The notes beneath the pieces were generated by a model, which saw only the letters and a list, made by a program, of their open reading frames with translations, did no database searches and was not told the DNA's origin. Source: Alphaproteobacteria bacterium (GTDB lineage Bacteria; Pseudomonadota; Alphaproteobacteria; TMED109). From it: 63,376 nucleotides of DNA. The stretch spans positions 2,606-65,981 of the forward strand of contig JAGWAT010000013.1 in NCBI GenBank assembly GCA_021296265.1, given 5' to 3'. The translations under genes and the position numbers were made by a program. Numbering within the stretch: position 1 is the stretch's first letter; each line of letters begins with the position of its first letter. Below, in pieces: positions 1 through 9,062 of the stretch.

Positions 1-177
1 GCCGCTCAGCCACCGGTGCAGGTCGACATGGCGGCACCGGAGACTGCAAAACGGGGCCTGTCTGGAAATGGCCGGGCGTCCACAGACCGGGCACGCTGGG
101 AGCCCTTGGGGCGGAGGGCGTACGGCATCTCTGCTGCCATCTCCGGGCCTGCCATCGTGCTCTCCCCGGTTGGTCAC
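1..177 (-). CDS. yacG: YacG zinc-finger protein, 3' end cut by window edge
   Basis: The minus strand reads from a GTG at 177 to the window edge without a stop (59 codons seen). It contains a CPVCGRPAIS segment followed by an FCSLRCRHVDLHRWL segment. The CxxC...CxxxC zinc ligands and the C(R/K)xVDLxRWL signature are those of YacG, a small zinc protein that inhibits DNA gyrase in E. coli. The GTG overlaps the maf stop codon as GTGA, which fits translational coupling. A leader of about 20 residues precedes the zinc finger. The C-terminus is missing. In many Alphaproteobacteria yacG follows maf directly or after an RNase G gene; no RNase G gene lies between them here. Confidence 0.85.
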   Translation of the reverse strand, partial: MTNRGEHDGRPGDGSRDAVRPPPQGLPACPVCGRPAISRQAPFCSLRCRHVDLHRWLSG

Positions 178-776
178 GGACTGACCGGTGCCGGCAGCAT
201 TCCGAGCCCGCGGAGAAGCTGCTCGGTTTCGGCGAGCGGCAGTCCGACCACGTTCTCGAACGAGCCGTTGATGCCGCGGACGAAGATGGCGCCACGGCCC
301 TGAATCGCATAGCTCCCGGCCCGGTTCCGCCATTCCCCGGTCATGAGGTAGTCCTCGATCTCAACCGCGCTCAGCGTGCGGAACCGTACCCGGGTGCAGA
401 CCAGGCGTCCGGCCTCGTTATCATCCGGCCCACGAACGCAAACAGCGCTCCAGACCCGATGGGCCCGACCCGAGAGCATTTGGAGGTGACGCCGCGCGGT
501 CTCGGCCCGCTCCGTCGCCGCCAGGATCCGGCGCCCGCAAGCGACCACCGTATCGGCCACGACGATCCAAGTGTCGGGATGACGCAGTCCCGCCGCGCAC
601 ATCTTTTCCCGCGCCATGCGCGCGGCGTATTGGCGTGGCAACTCACCCGGCCGGACCGTCTCGTCGATGTCCTGCGGCGCAATGACGTCTGGGCTCCGGC
701 CGATCTGCTCAAGCAAGGCCGCCCGCGCCGGCGAGCGGGAGGCGAGGATCAACTGTGGCGGCCGCTGGCTGGACAT
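174..776 (-). CDS. maf: Maf family nucleotide pyrophosphatase
   Basis: 200-residue cytoplasmic protein of the Maf/Ham1-like fold. Maf proteins hydrolyse non-canonical or modified nucleoside triphosphates to the monophosphate and are linked to septum-formation control. The N-terminus carries the SRSPAR substrate-binding loop (residues about 13-18), the middle has the VADTVV motif with the catalytic aspartate, and the C-terminal half has YAIQGRGA and a GSFENVVGLPL segment, all family hallmarks. Length is normal. The gene starts 25 bases after infA and its stop overlaps the yacG start, so it sits inside the same operon. Confidence 0.93.
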   Translation of the reverse strand: MSSQRPPQLILASRSPARAALLEQIGRSPDVIAPQDIDETVRPGELPRQYAARMAREKMCAAGLRHPDTWIVVADTVVACGRRILAATERAETARRHLQMLSGRAHRVWSAVCVRGPDDNEAGRLVCTRVRFRTLSAVEIEDYLMTGEWRNRAGSYAIQGRGAIFVRGINGSFENVVGLPLAETEQLLRGLGMLPAPVSP

Positions 777-801
777 GAGCCGACCGGCGCACCAAGCACG
801 C

Positions 802-1020
802 CTACTTGTGGCGGTACGTGATCCGGCCCTTGGTGAGGTCGTAGGGAGTCATTTCCACGGTCACCTTGTCACCGGCCAGCACGCGGATCCGGTTCTTCCG
901 CATTCGCCCGGACGTGTGGGCCAGCACCTTGTGTTGATTGTCGAGGGTGACGCGGAACATCGCATTGGGGAGAATTTCGGTAACCGTACCGAAAAACTCC
1001 ATGAATTCTTCCTTTTCCAT
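802..1020 (-). CDS. infA: translation initiation factor IF-1
   Basis: 72-residue S1-like OB-fold protein that binds the ribosomal A site with IF-2 and IF-3 during initiation. It contains the family segments [25 protein letters not shown] and [13 protein letters not shown]. The reading frame extends 19 codons further upstream, but the ATG at 1020 is chosen because an AGGAGG ribosome-binding site lies a few bases before it (1024-1029) and because IF-1 proteins start at this point. About 145 bases separate it from the UPF0262 gene; a low-molecular-weight phosphatase gene often found here in related genomes is absent. Confidence 0.96.
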   Translation of the reverse strand: MEKEEFMEFFGTVTEILPNAMFRVTLDNQHKVLAHTSGRMRKNRIRVLAGDKVTVEMTPYDLTKGRITYRHK

Positions 1021-1165
1021 TGTGCCTCCTCGGGTGGCCGGAACCCGCACCATGCGAATAGCAGGCATGGCGGTCAAGGGAAATCGCGCAAACGCGCGGC
1101 ATCTACCGGCCGATGCCCCGGCAGACTGACACCGCCACGGAGCCGGCCGGATGCGCCGTCCGCGT

Positions 1166-1711
1166 CTAGCGCGTGCCCGGCCTCGGGGCCAGCCGGATCG
1201 GCACGAAGCGCATGTCCGCCGTCAGGTACAGGACCGACAGCAGCGTGAACAGGCGGCGCGCGGTGTCGAAGTCCGTCGAGATCCTGCCCTTCAGACATTC
1301 CGCCAGCAGGCCCGCGCCTTCGTCGTGCAGCGCCCTTCGCCCCATGTCGATGGCCTCGATCTTGCCCACCGACGCTCGCTGCAGCGCGTCGTAGTAGCTC
1401 TGGCAAATCGCGTGGTAGTCGCGGACCAGGCCGGTCAGGTCGGCGACCGGCACCGTCACGCGGGTGGGTTCAGAGTCGCTGTCCACCGGTGTGATCAGGA
1501 ACAGCATCCGCTCGCCCTGCAGCGAGATTTCCGCCGCATAGGGTCCCGGCGGGCCGTTCTCGGGCAAGAACCGGTTGCACTCCACGAGATCCTGCACCGC
1601 GAGCTGCCGCTCCCGGGCGAGTTCGATCGCACCGTGCGCGGTGCCCGCGTTCCCGAGGACCACCCGCACCAGCTGATCGGCGCGCGGCCGTTCAGCGCCC
1701 GAGGCGGACAT
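1166..1711 (-). CDS. UPF0262 family protein
   Basis: 181-residue protein of the uncharacterised UPF0262 family, whose genes sit between hisD and infA in many Alphaproteobacteria. The recognisable core runs from [10 protein letters not shown] through [16 protein letters not shown], then a helical segment [16 protein letters not shown] and a [10 protein letters not shown] stretch. There is no signal peptide or membrane segment, so it should be cytoplasmic. The ATG at 1711 overlaps the end of hisD by 20 bases, which fits coupled translation; a longer in-frame extension to 1945 would lie wholly inside hisD and is rejected. The function is unknown. Confidence 0.85.
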   Translation of the reverse strand: MSASGAERPRADQLVRVVLGNAGTAHGAIELARERQLAVQDLVECNRFLPENGPPGPYAAEISLQGERMLFLITPVDSDSEPTRVTVPVADLTGLVRDYHAICQSYYDALQRASVGKIEAIDMGRRALHDEGAGLLAECLKGRISTDFDTARRLFTLLSVLYLTADMRFVPIRLAPRPGTR

Positions 1712-2984
1712 CGACGGAAAGCCGGTGGGCGGCCAGCCCCTCGGCGTCTGCCAGAACGGACGCCGTCGGCCCGATCGCCGCCAGGCCGTCCTCGCTGCAT
1801 CCGACCACGGACGTGCGCCGGAGAAAATCCCGCACGGAGAGGCCTGACGAGAACCGCGCGCTGCGGGAGGTCGGCAGCACATGGCTGGGGCCGGCCACGT
1901 AGTCGCCGATCGCTTCCGGCGTATGCCGCCCCAGGAACACGGCACCCGCCGCGCGGATCTCGCGCATCATGGCCGCGGGGTCGGCAACGGCGAGCTCCAC
2001 GTGTTCGGGCGCCAGCCGATTGACCACCGCAGGTGCGTCCGCCAGATCCGCGACCACGATCACGGCCCCGAAGTCCCGCCAGCTCGCCCCGGCAATCGCC
2101 TGCCGGGGGAGCGTCGCGAGATGCCGCTCGACGGCACTCTCGACCGCATCCGCGAACGCGCCGTCGTCGGTCACCAGGACCGCCTGCGCCGCGGGATCAT
2201 GTTCCGCCTGCGACAGGAGATCCAGGGCAATCCACTCCGGATCACTGGCGGCGTCAGACACCACCAGGATCTCGCTGGGGCCCGCGATGAGGTCGATTCC
2301 GACGGTACCGAAGACCTGGCGCTTCGCCTCCACCACGTAGGCGTTGCCGGGCCCCACGATCTTGTCGACCGGTGCGATCGTGTCCGTGCCGAAGCTGAGG
2401 GCTGCGACCGCCTGGGCGCCGCCCACGCGGTAGATCTCCTCGATCCCCGCCATCTCGGCCGCAGCCAGCACCAGCGGGAGGACCTCGCCGTCGGGATGCG
2501 GCACCGTGGCCACCAGACGCGGCACGCCCGCCACCTTGGCTGGAATGGCGTTCATCAGAACCGAGCTCGGATAGCTTGCGGTTCCGCCCGGAACATAGAG
2601 TCCCACGGCGTCAATTGGCGTCCAGTACTCGCCGAGCGTCACGCCCTTCGGATCCTCGTACGACGTATCCGCTGGCACGTGCCGAGCGTGATACGACCGA
2701 ATCCGTTCCGCGGCGTGCGCCAGCGCGTCCAGCGCTTCATTGCCGCAGGCCGCGCGGGCCTCGGCCAGCGCGGCGGCGTCCACGCGAATCGACGTCTGGT
2801 CGATCGGAAACCGGTCGAACTTCCGGGTCAGCTCGATCAGGGCCTCGTCGCCCCGCTCGCGCACGGACGCGAGGATGTCGCGGACGGTCTCCCCGACTGA
2901 CTGGTCCACGGCCACGCGGGCGGCCAGCAGCGGCGCCAGGGCCGTCTCGAGGTCCGCGTGGCGAGCGTCAATCCGAAGCGCCAT
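1692..2984 (-). CDS. hisD: histidinol dehydrogenase
   Basis: 430-residue NAD- and zinc-dependent enzyme that carries out the last two steps of histidine synthesis, L-histidinol to L-histidine. Visible hallmarks are the DAVGLYVPGGTASYPSSVLM segment, GPGNAYVVEAKRQ, the GPSEILVV loop, the zinc-site region LLSQAEHDP and the substrate-binding segment NRLAPEHVEL. Length is typical. Its start overlaps the end of hisG by 17 bases and its end overlaps the UPF0262 gene, so the his genes here form a compact translationally coupled string. No other his genes are in the window. Confidence 0.96.
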   Translation of the reverse strand: MALRIDARHADLETALAPLLAARVAVDQSVGETVRDILASVRERGDEALIELTRKFDRFPIDQTSIRVDAAALAEARAACGNEALDALAHAAERIRSYHARHVPADTSYEDPKGVTLGEYWTPIDAVGLYVPGGTASYPSSVLMNAIPAKVAGVPRLVATVPHPDGEVLPLVLAAAEMAGIEEIYRVGGAQAVAALSFGTDTIAPVDKIVGPGNAYVVEAKRQVFGTVGIDLIAGPSEILVVSDAASDPEWIALDLLSQAEHDPAAQAVLVTDDGAFADAVESAVERHLATLPRQAIAGASWRDFGAVIVVADLADAPAVVNRLAPEHVELAVADPAAMMREIRAAGAVFLGRHTPEAIGDYVAGPSHVLPTSRSARFSSGLSVRDFLRRTSVVGCSEDGLAAIGPTASVLADAEGLAAHRLSVDVRLGR

Positions 2985-3642
2985 CGATCACCTCCCGGAA
3001 GCGGTCCACCAGCGCGTTGAGATGGCGCGGGCGAAGCTTCATCGCCGTGCGGTTGACGACCAGCCGTGAGGAAATGTCCGCGATTTTCTCCACCTCGACC
3101 AGGCCGTTCGCCCGAAGGGTGGAACCGGTATCGACCAGATCGACGATCCGCCGGCAGAGGCCAAGCTGCGGCGCGAGCTCCAGCGAACCGTTCAGCTTCA
3201 CGCATTCAGCCTGCACGCCTCGCGCCGCAAAGTGCCGCCGGGTCGTCGCTGGGTACTTGGTCGCGATGCGGACGTGGCTCCAGCGCCGCGGATCGTCGCT
3301 CGACGCGACGGCCGCGGGTTCGGCCACCGCCAGCCGGCAGCGGCCGATGCCGAGGTCGAGGGGCAGATACAGATCGTCGTAATCGAACTCGAGGAGAACG
3401 TCATAACCGACCACGCCGAGGTCGGCACCACCGAACGCCACAAAGGTTGCCGCGTCGAAACTGCGCACACGGATCAACGAGAGGCCGTCCACACTGGTCC
3501 GGAACGACAGCCGCCGCGAATCGGGGTCCCTGAACGCCGGTTCGGGTTCGATGCCGATGTCCGCCAGCAGTGGGACGACCTCGCGCGCGATGCGGCCGCG
3601 CGGCACCGCCAGCACGATGTCGTCGGAGCGGTCGCGATTCAC
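2968..3642 (-). CDS. hisG: ATP phosphoribosyltransferase, short form
   Basis: 224-residue catalytic subunit for the first committed step of histidine synthesis, joining ATP and PRPP. The start is taken as GTG at 3642 because it overlaps the stop of the DUF2948 gene as GTGA; an ATG at 3711 would extend 69 bases into that gene. The N-terminal LAVPRGRI loop, the GADLGVVGYD segment and the phosphate-binding region DLVDTGSTLRANGL are all present. The C-terminal ACT-like regulatory domain of long HisG is absent. Short-form HisG proteins normally need HisZ as regulatory partner, so a hisZ gene is expected elsewhere in the genome. Confidence 0.93.
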   Translation of the reverse strand: MNRDRSDDIVLAVPRGRIAREVVPLLADIGIEPEPAFRDPDSRRLSFRTSVDGLSLIRVRSFDAATFVAFGGADLGVVGYDVLLEFDYDDLYLPLDLGIGRCRLAVAEPAAVASSDDPRRWSHVRIATKYPATTRRHFAARGVQAECVKLNGSLELAPQLGLCRRIVDLVDTGSTLRANGLVEVEKIADISSRLVVNRTAMKLRPRHLNALVDRFREVIDGASD

Positions 3643-4088
3643 GCGAGCCCCCGCCGGTGTCCCGGTACCACGGGCGGCAACCGTCCCCGGCGGGTGTCTT
3701 CCAGTCGGCATTCGATTCCCTCGACGTCGATCCGGACTGCGGCGCCCTCGTCGAACACGACCAACAGGGTGCCCGATTCGAACGTAAACGACGAAAGGCT
3801 CAGGATCCTGCCTTGCGCGCGCGGCCCCAGCCCGGTTTGCGCCACCCGCACGACGTGCTCAACGGTCAGCACGCAGGGCACCTGCTGCAGACGCGTATCG
3901 TCCCCGGCCGCGGCCTCCCACGTGAAACGCTCCAGAGCCATGACGAACCGGCTGGCTTCCTTGTCGAAGCGCATGCCCGCCGCCATCGCGACCGCTTCGA
4001 ACAGGCACTCGGACAGAACCTCGACGGACTGCTCGTCAGCGGCTCGCAGACGCAGCGGGTCCACCGGTTCGGTCGGATGCGCCGTCAC
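3639..4088 (-). CDS. DUF2948 family protein
   Basis: 149-residue protein recognised as DUF2948, a family of unknown function whose genes lie between murA and hisG in Alphaproteobacteria. It begins with DPLRLRAADEQSVEVLSE, has an RFVMALERFTWE segment and ends in a basic tail. No signal peptide, membrane helix or catalytic motif is visible. Its start overlaps the murA stop as ATGA and its stop overlaps the hisG GTG, which indicates co-expression with both, although neither peptidoglycan nor histidine synthesis is known to need it. Confidence 0.85.
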   Translation of the reverse strand: MTAHPTEPVDPLRLRAADEQSVEVLSECLFEAVAMAAGMRFDKEASRFVMALERFTWEAAAGDDTRLQQVPCVLTVEHVVRVAQTGLGPRAQGRILSLSSFTFESGTLLVVFDEGAAVRIDVEGIECRLEDTRRGRLPPVVPGHRRGLA

Positions 4089-5365
4089 GTCTCCCCGTCC
4101 TCGGCCGTGCGCCTGATGGTGGCCCCCACCGCCTGCAACTTGGCTTCCAGTTGGCTGTAACCGCGATCCAGATGATAGACCCGCCGGATCACGGATTCGC
4201 CCTCGGCGGCGAGCGCTGCCAGCACCAGCGATAGGGACGCGCGAAGGTCCGTCGCCATCACCGGAGCCGCCAACAACTGCCGGACGCCGTCAATCTCGGC
4301 CGCTCTGCCCGTCACCTTGATGCGGGCACCCATGCGGACCAGTTCGGAGACGTGCATGAAGCGATTCTCGAAGATGTTCTCAACGATCCGCGAACGTCCT
4401 CCCGCCAGGCACAGAACCGCCATCAACTGGGCCTGCATGTCGGTCGGGAACGCGGGATATACCCCCGTCTCGACCTCCGTTGCTGTCAGGGTGCCCGACC
4501 CGTCGACGACCACGGCATCGGGCGGGAGCTCGATGCGGGCGCCAACGGACCCGAGGACATCGAGTGTCGCGGTCATCGCGTCCGCGGGGGCGCCGGCGAG
4601 CTCGATCCGGCCACCGGTGATCAGCGCCCCGGCAGCGTAGCTGCCGGCCTCGATTCGGTCTCCGAGAATCCGGTGCGACGCGGGCCGGAACACCGTGTCC
4701 CCCTGGACATGGAGGGTACTGGTGCCGCCCCCCTCGATGCGGGCCCCCATCGCCATCAGGCACTGCGCCAGATCGGCGACCTCGGGCTCCCTGGCCGCGT
4801 TCTCGATACAGGTCTCACCGTGCGCCAGCACGGCCGCCATCAGCGCGTTTTCCGTGGCGCCCACCGACACCTGTGCGAAGCGGATCCGGGCCCCGCGCAA
4901 ACCCCGGCGGGGTGCCCGCGCACGCACGTAGCCGCCTTCCAGGTCAATGACGGCTCCGAGTTCCGCGAGGGCCCCAAGATGCAGGTCGATCGGGCGGGTG
5001 CCGATGGCGCAGCCGCCGGGCAATGAGATCTCGGCCTGACCTGACCGGACGAGGAGCGGTCCCAGCACGAGCACTGAGGCGCGCATGCGACGGACCAAGT
5101 CGTAATCGGCCGTGGTCGAGGCAACCCTCCGCGTGACCAGGGCCATCGAGCGGGAGCAAGGCCCCGGCGGCGTCGCTTCGACCCCGAGGCGACGCAGCAG
5201 GGCCAACATCGAGCGCGTGTCGCCGAGCTCGGGATAGCGCGCCAGCGTGACTGGCTGGTCGGTGAGGAGGGACGCTGCCATCAGCGGCAGTGCAGCGTTC
5301 TTGGCCCCGTCGATCTCGACCCTTCCCCGGAGCGGCTGACCGCCCCGGATACGAATGCAATCCAT
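4085..5365 (-). CDS. murA: UDP-N-acetylglucosamine 1-carboxyvinyltransferase
   Basis: 426-residue enzyme that transfers enolpyruvate from PEP to UDP-GlcNAc, the first committed step of peptidoglycan synthesis. The N-terminal GAKNAALPLMAASLL segment, the active-site loop GGCAIGTRPIDLHL with the catalytic cysteine at about residue 119 (the residue alkylated by fosfomycin), and the C-terminal TDLRASLSLVLAALAAEG region are present. Length matches the family. It ends in a 4-base overlap with the DUF2948 gene and starts 4 bases after dcd, so it is inside a tight operon. Confidence 0.96.
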   Translation of the reverse strand: MDCIRIRGGQPLRGRVEIDGAKNAALPLMAASLLTDQPVTLARYPELGDTRSMLALLRRLGVEATPPGPCSRSMALVTRRVASTTADYDLVRRMRASVLVLGPLLVRSGQAEISLPGGCAIGTRPIDLHLGALAELGAVIDLEGGYVRARAPRRGLRGARIRFAQVSVGATENALMAAVLAHGETCIENAAREPEVADLAQCLMAMGARIEGGGTSTLHVQGDTVFRPASHRILGDRIEAGSYAAGALITGGRIELAGAPADAMTATLDVLGSVGARIELPPDAVVVDGSGTLTATEVETGVYPAFPTDMQAQLMAVLCLAGGRSRIVENIFENRFMHVSELVRMGARIKVTGRAAEIDGVRQLLAAPVMATDLRASLSLVLAALAAEGESVIRRVYHLDRGYSQLEAKLQAVGATIRRTAEDGET

Positions 5366-5369
5366 GGGC

Positions 5370-5924
5370 TCAGATCCTCGGGAGTGTGACCTGCCGCTGG
5401 CCCATGTACTTCCCCTTGCGGTCGGCGTAACTGACCTTCGGAGGCATGGCCCCCTTGAAGAAGACGAACTGGCAAGCGCCCTCGTTCGCGTAGATGCGGG
5501 CCGGCAGCGGCGTCGTGTTCGAGAACTCGAGGGTCACGTGCCCTTCCCATTCCGGTTCGAGCGGGGTCACGTTGACGATGATCCCGCAGCGTGCATAGGT
5601 GGACTTGCCCAGGCAGATGACCAGCACGTCCCGGGGAATCCGGAAGTACTCGACCGTTCGCGCCAGCGCGAAGCTGTTGGGCGGAACGATGCAGGTGTCA
5701 GCCGACCGGGCAACAAAACTCTGCTCGGAAAAGTCCTTCGGGTCGATCAGCGCGTAATCCACGTTCGTGAACACCCGGAACTCGTTCGCCACCCGGGCGT
5801 CGTAACCGTAGGAACTCAGACCGTACGAGATCACGCCGTCGGCCCGCTGCGCCTCGACGAACGGGTCGATCATCCCCTCTTCCTGGGCCATCGTGCGGAT
5901 CCAGGTGTCCGGCATCACCGTCAT
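5370..5924 (-). CDS. dcd: dCTP deaminase
   Basis: 184-residue homotrimeric enzyme that deaminates dCTP to dUTP for thymidylate synthesis. It begins with the typical [10 protein letters not shown] segment, contains [14 protein letters not shown], the [24 protein letters not shown] core that includes the catalytic glutamate region, and ends with the [14 protein letters not shown] segment. Length is normal for the bacterial monofunctional enzyme. It lies 4 bases upstream of murA. A methionine three codons into the protein is an equally plausible start. Confidence 0.95.
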   Translation of the reverse strand: MTVMPDTWIRTMAQEEGMIDPFVEAQRADGVISYGLSSYGYDARVANEFRVFTNVDYALIDPKDFSEQSFVARSADTCIVPPNSFALARTVEYFRIPRDVLVICLGKSTYARCGIIVNVTPLEPEWEGHVTLEFSNTTPLPARIYANEGACQFVFFKGAMPPKVSYADRKGKYMGQRQVTLPRI

Positions 5925-5975
5925 CGCGACCGTTCCCCGCCCGTCGGCTGACGCTGCGGCCTTCCCGGCGTCCGC

Positions 5976-6152
5976 TCAGCCATCGGATTTCCGTTCCGTG
6001 TCCCTCGCCGATCGTTCGCGAACCGTCGTGGAGGCCTGGCGACGCGCCTGCTCCTTGCGCCGTCGCAGGTTCGCGCGGAGCGCACGGGCCTCGCGCTCGA
6101 AGCGTTCGCTCCGTTTGCCGTCCCCGGGCCCCCGGGCTTCACGGCGCGCCAA
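5976..6152 (-). CDS. small basic alphaproteobacterial protein, TTG start
   Basis: A 58-codon frame between the exporter gene and dcd. It contains REARALRANLRRRKEQARRQ, a short arginine- and lysine-rich helix that I recognise as recurrent in tiny conserved hypothetical proteins of Alphaproteobacteria. The only usable start is TTG at 6152, 9 bases after a GGGGGAG ribosome-binding sequence; it overlaps the end of the exporter gene by 14 bases. A competing 73-codon frame (5921-6142) has GTGA overlaps at both ends but shows no familiar motif and a biased composition. The helix is probably a nucleic-acid or ribosome binder, which is inference. Confidence 0.5.
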   Translation of the reverse strand: MARREARGPGDGKRSERFEREARALRANLRRRKEQARRQASTTVRERSARDTERKSDG

Positions 6153-7920
6153 GAGAGGGCTCCCCCGACCCTACCTCCTGGAGTTCGACGAGCCGGCGGT
6201 ACGGCGCCGAATGCGCCATCAGTGCGGCGTGGGTGCCCTGGTCCACGATCGTGCCTTCCTCCATCAACAGGATCCGGTCAGCGCGCACCACCGTCGACAG
6301 CCGGTGGGCGATGGTAATCGTTGTCCGTCCCGCCGTCAGGCGGCCGAGCGCTGCCTGAATACGATGTTCGGATTCTGCGTCGAGGGCGCTGGTGGGCTCG
6401 TCCAGAATCAGGACCGCCGGATCGCGCAGGATGGCCCGGGCCAGCGCCACCCGTTGCCGCTCGCCCCCGGAAAGACGATCACCCTCGTCGCCCACCATGG
6501 TGTCAAGGCCGTTGGGCAAGGCGTTCACGAAGTCGGCCGCGGCGGCCACCAGGGCATCCCGAATGGCCGCGTCATCCGCGCCGGGTCGGCCCATCGCGAC
6601 GTTCTCACGGATCGAGCCGTGAAATAGCGTGGCTTCCTGGGCCACCAGCCCGAAATGGCTCCGCAGCGATTCGAGGGTGAACTCGCGGAGGTCGGTGCCG
6701 TCCAGCAGGATGCGGCCTGCGCTCGGGTCGAACAGGCGAAGCACCAGGTTGATCAGCGTCGTCTTGCCGGCTCCGCTCGGGCCCACCAGCGCGACACGCT
6801 CGCCGGGCGGGACCACGAGGTTCACGCCCTGCAGCACCGCGCCGCCCTGCTCGTAACGGAAGCTGACATCTTCGAAGCGGATTTCGCCCTCGGGGCGCGG
6901 GCATGCGCGGGCATCCGGGCGGTCGACGAGACCGGGCGGCTGTTCCAGCTTCTCGAATACGCGCTCGGCCGCGGAGGCCGCCTGTTGGAACGTCACGCTG
7001 AAGTTCGCCAGCGCCCGGGCCGGGCGCAGCGCCAGCAGCACTGCGCTCACGAACCCGGAGAACGCACCGATCGTGCTCACGCCCTCCAGGATGCGCCAGC
7101 CGGCGACCACGATGATGAGGGCCACGACCACCCCGCCCCCGAACTCGAGGACTGGAGACAGTTGCGCCCGCCGCCGTTCAATCGCGTACTGCAGCGCATA
7201 CAGCCGCTCGATCAGCGACTTTCCCTGCTCAGTTCGCGCGGCCCCGAGATTGAAGGCGCGCACCATGCGCATACCCCGGAAGGTCTCGGCGAGAAAGGAC
7301 GAGAGCGCGCCGTAGTGCACCTGCACGTCGGTGGTGGTGCGGCGGGTGCGGCGTCCGATCGAGAGGACGGGACGCACGTTGATGCCGTAGACAACGATCA
7401 CGATCAACGACAGCACCCAGTCGAGATAGATGACCGATGCAAGCAACGCTGCGCAGGTCACCGCATCCCGGGTGACGCGGCCCGCCATCTGGGCGAGGGA
7501 GGCGCTCAGGAGGTTCGTGTCGTGGAGGACCCGTGCCTGGAGGCTCACGGCGCGATTGCCCGCCAGCACCCCCAGGTCGAACCGCAGGATCGCCGTGTAA
7601 AGATCAGTTCGGATGTCCGCGATCATCCGCTGCGCAATACGGCTGACCAGCACTGTCTGGGCATAGAGCGCCAGGCCCTTGGCAAACGTCAGCAGCAGTA
7701 CTGCGATCGGGACCGTGACCAGGACTGCGCGGTCGCCCGCCTGCAGTGCGTCCACCAGGTAGTCAATCAGCAACGGATATCCGGCGGTTGCACCGGCGAT
7801 CACGATGACCAGCAGGTTGGCGACGACAAAGGTGCGGAGATGCTTTGGCCCCCAGCGCTGGACAAGACGGCGGATCGGATGCCGCGCCGGAGCCGGCCTG
7901 GGAGAGGGGCTGGTCACCAC
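6139..7920 (-). CDS. MsbA-like ABC exporter, fused permease and ATPase
   Basis: 593-residue half-transporter that would act as a homodimer in the inner membrane. Residues about 25-310 hold six predicted membrane helices of the type I exporter fold. Residues about 345-580 are the ATPase: Walker A GPSGAGKTT, signature LSGGERQRVALARAIL, Walker B VLILDEPTSALD and the IAHRLST switch histidine. Closest in layout to MsbA (lipid A flippase) and general multidrug or lipid exporters; the cargo cannot be told from sequence. It heads the minus-strand block that continues through dcd and murA, which mildly favours an envelope role. Confidence 0.88.
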   Translation of the reverse strand: MVTSPSPRPAPARHPIRRLVQRWGPKHLRTFVVANLLVIVIAGATAGYPLLIDYLVDALQAGDRAVLVTVPIAVLLLTFAKGLALYAQTVLVSRIAQRMIADIRTDLYTAILRFDLGVLAGNRAVSLQARVLHDTNLLSASLAQMAGRVTRDAVTCAALLASVIYLDWVLSLIVIVVYGINVRPVLSIGRRTRRTTTDVQVHYGALSSFLAETFRGMRMVRAFNLGAARTEQGKSLIERLYALQYAIERRRAQLSPVLEFGGGVVVALIIVVAGWRILEGVSTIGAFSGFVSAVLLALRPARALANFSVTFQQAASAAERVFEKLEQPPGLVDRPDARACPRPEGEIRFEDVSFRYEQGGAVLQGVNLVVPPGERVALVGPSGAGKTTLINLVLRLFDPSAGRILLDGTDLREFTLESLRSHFGLVAQEATLFHGSIRENVAMGRPGADDAAIRDALVAAAADFVNALPNGLDTMVGDEGDRLSGGERQRVALARAILRDPAVLILDEPTSALDAESEHRIQAALGRLTAGRTTITIAHRLSTVVRADRILLMEEGTIVDQGTHAALMAHSAPYRRLVELQEVGSGEPSLGAP

Positions 7921-8222
7921 GTGTATCGAACCTCCGCGGTCATCGCCGTCACGGTCGCCGGACCCGCCGCGCCAAGACTGCAGAGAGAATAAAGCCAGTG
8001 ACCGGTCTTCGGTTCGGAGCGGCTCCCATCGGGCGCCCCGTGCTCAGGCGAAATCACTCGCGGCGAGCCCGCACAACGGGATCGGGCAAGGCCCGAGACG
8101 ACGTGGGCCAGTCGGTCCCGGACGGCGCATTTTCTTCTGGCGGCACGAGTTACCATCGCAGGTCCCGAGCGGGGCACGGGAGCCCGGCCGGCCGGCCCTA
8201 GCGCGAGGCAGACGCAGCGACC
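7921..8222. other. divergent intergenic region without a gene
   Basis: About 300 bases between the divergent exporter gene and the broken amino-acid transporter operon. It should hold the promoters of both units. I see no convincing -35/-10 pair, repeat or small gene; the frames that cross it on both strands have no family motif. Confidence 0.5.
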
Positions 8223-9062
8223 GTGACACCCGATGTTGACCAAGGCGGGGCCGCGCTCCGCGTGGGGGATCTCCACAAGAGATTCGGTGCGCTTGACGTT
8301 CTACGCGGAGTATCGCTCACGGCCCACGACCACGACGTCATCGCCGTCATGGGGGCGAGCGGGTCCGGCAAGAGCACCCTGCTCCGCTGCATCAACCTGC
8401 TGGACATCCCTGACGCAGGCGAGATCCATGTGGGCGGTGAACTCGTTCGACTGACCACCGACCGGCACGGTCGACGCGGGCCGGCCGACCGGCGCCAGGT
8501 AGACCGGATCCGCACCCGTCTCGGCATGGTGTTCCAGCGCTTCAACCTCTGGTCCCATCTGACGGTGCTGCAAAACGTTATCTAGGCACCGGTCCACGTC
8601 TTGGAGGTGCCGCGCCGCCAGGCAATCGAGCAGGCCAAACAGCTCCTGCACAAGGTCGGTCTGGGCGACAAGCGCGACGCCTACCCCGCCCATCTCGCCG
8701 GCGGGCAGGAGCAGCGCTCGGCAATCGCGCGCGCACTGGCGATGGAACCGACGGTCATGCTGCTCGACGAACCGACGTCCGCACTTGATCCCGAACTGGT
8801 CGGAGAGGTCCTCAAGGTCGTCCATGACCTGGCCGCGGAGGGGCGGACGATGCTGATCGTGACCCACGAGATCGGTTTTGCGCGGGCCGTATCGTCGCGT
8901 TCCCTCTTTCTGCACCGGGGCAGAATCGAGGAGCAGGGACCGTCCGAGGAGGTGCTCGGCCAGCCCCGCTCCGACCGGCTTAGGCAGTTCCTGTCCTGTG
9001 GTTTCGACGTAAGTGTCGTCCGGATCGCCCCCAATCCGCGCGGAGGGAAACGCACACCATGA
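8223..9062 (+). pseudogene. polar amino-acid ABC ATPase, amber stop at 8583
   Basis: HisP/GlnQ-type ATPase of a polar amino-acid importer, interrupted by an in-frame TAG at 8583-8585. Before the stop are Walker A GASGSGKST and the Q-loop segment GMVFQRFNLWSHLTVLQNVI. In the same frame after the stop come PVHVLEVPRRQAIEQA, LAGGQEQR, LLDEPTSALDPELV and VTHEIGFARAV. The stop replaces what is normally a glutamate after NVI, so one GAG to TAG change explains it. The signature LAGGQEQR also departs from the usual LSGGQQQR, in keeping with relaxed selection. The start is a GTG. It overlaps the next gene as ATGA. Confidence 0.88.

Noticed and set aside
5921-6142. 73-codon frame with 4-base overlaps to both neighbours
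   Set aside because: The overlaps are attractive, but the composition is unlike a folded protein and the overlapping TTG frame carries a recognisable conserved helix.
7914-8276. 120-codon minus-strand frame in the divergent region
   Set aside because: No motif, unlikely composition, and it overlaps the starts of both flanking genes.
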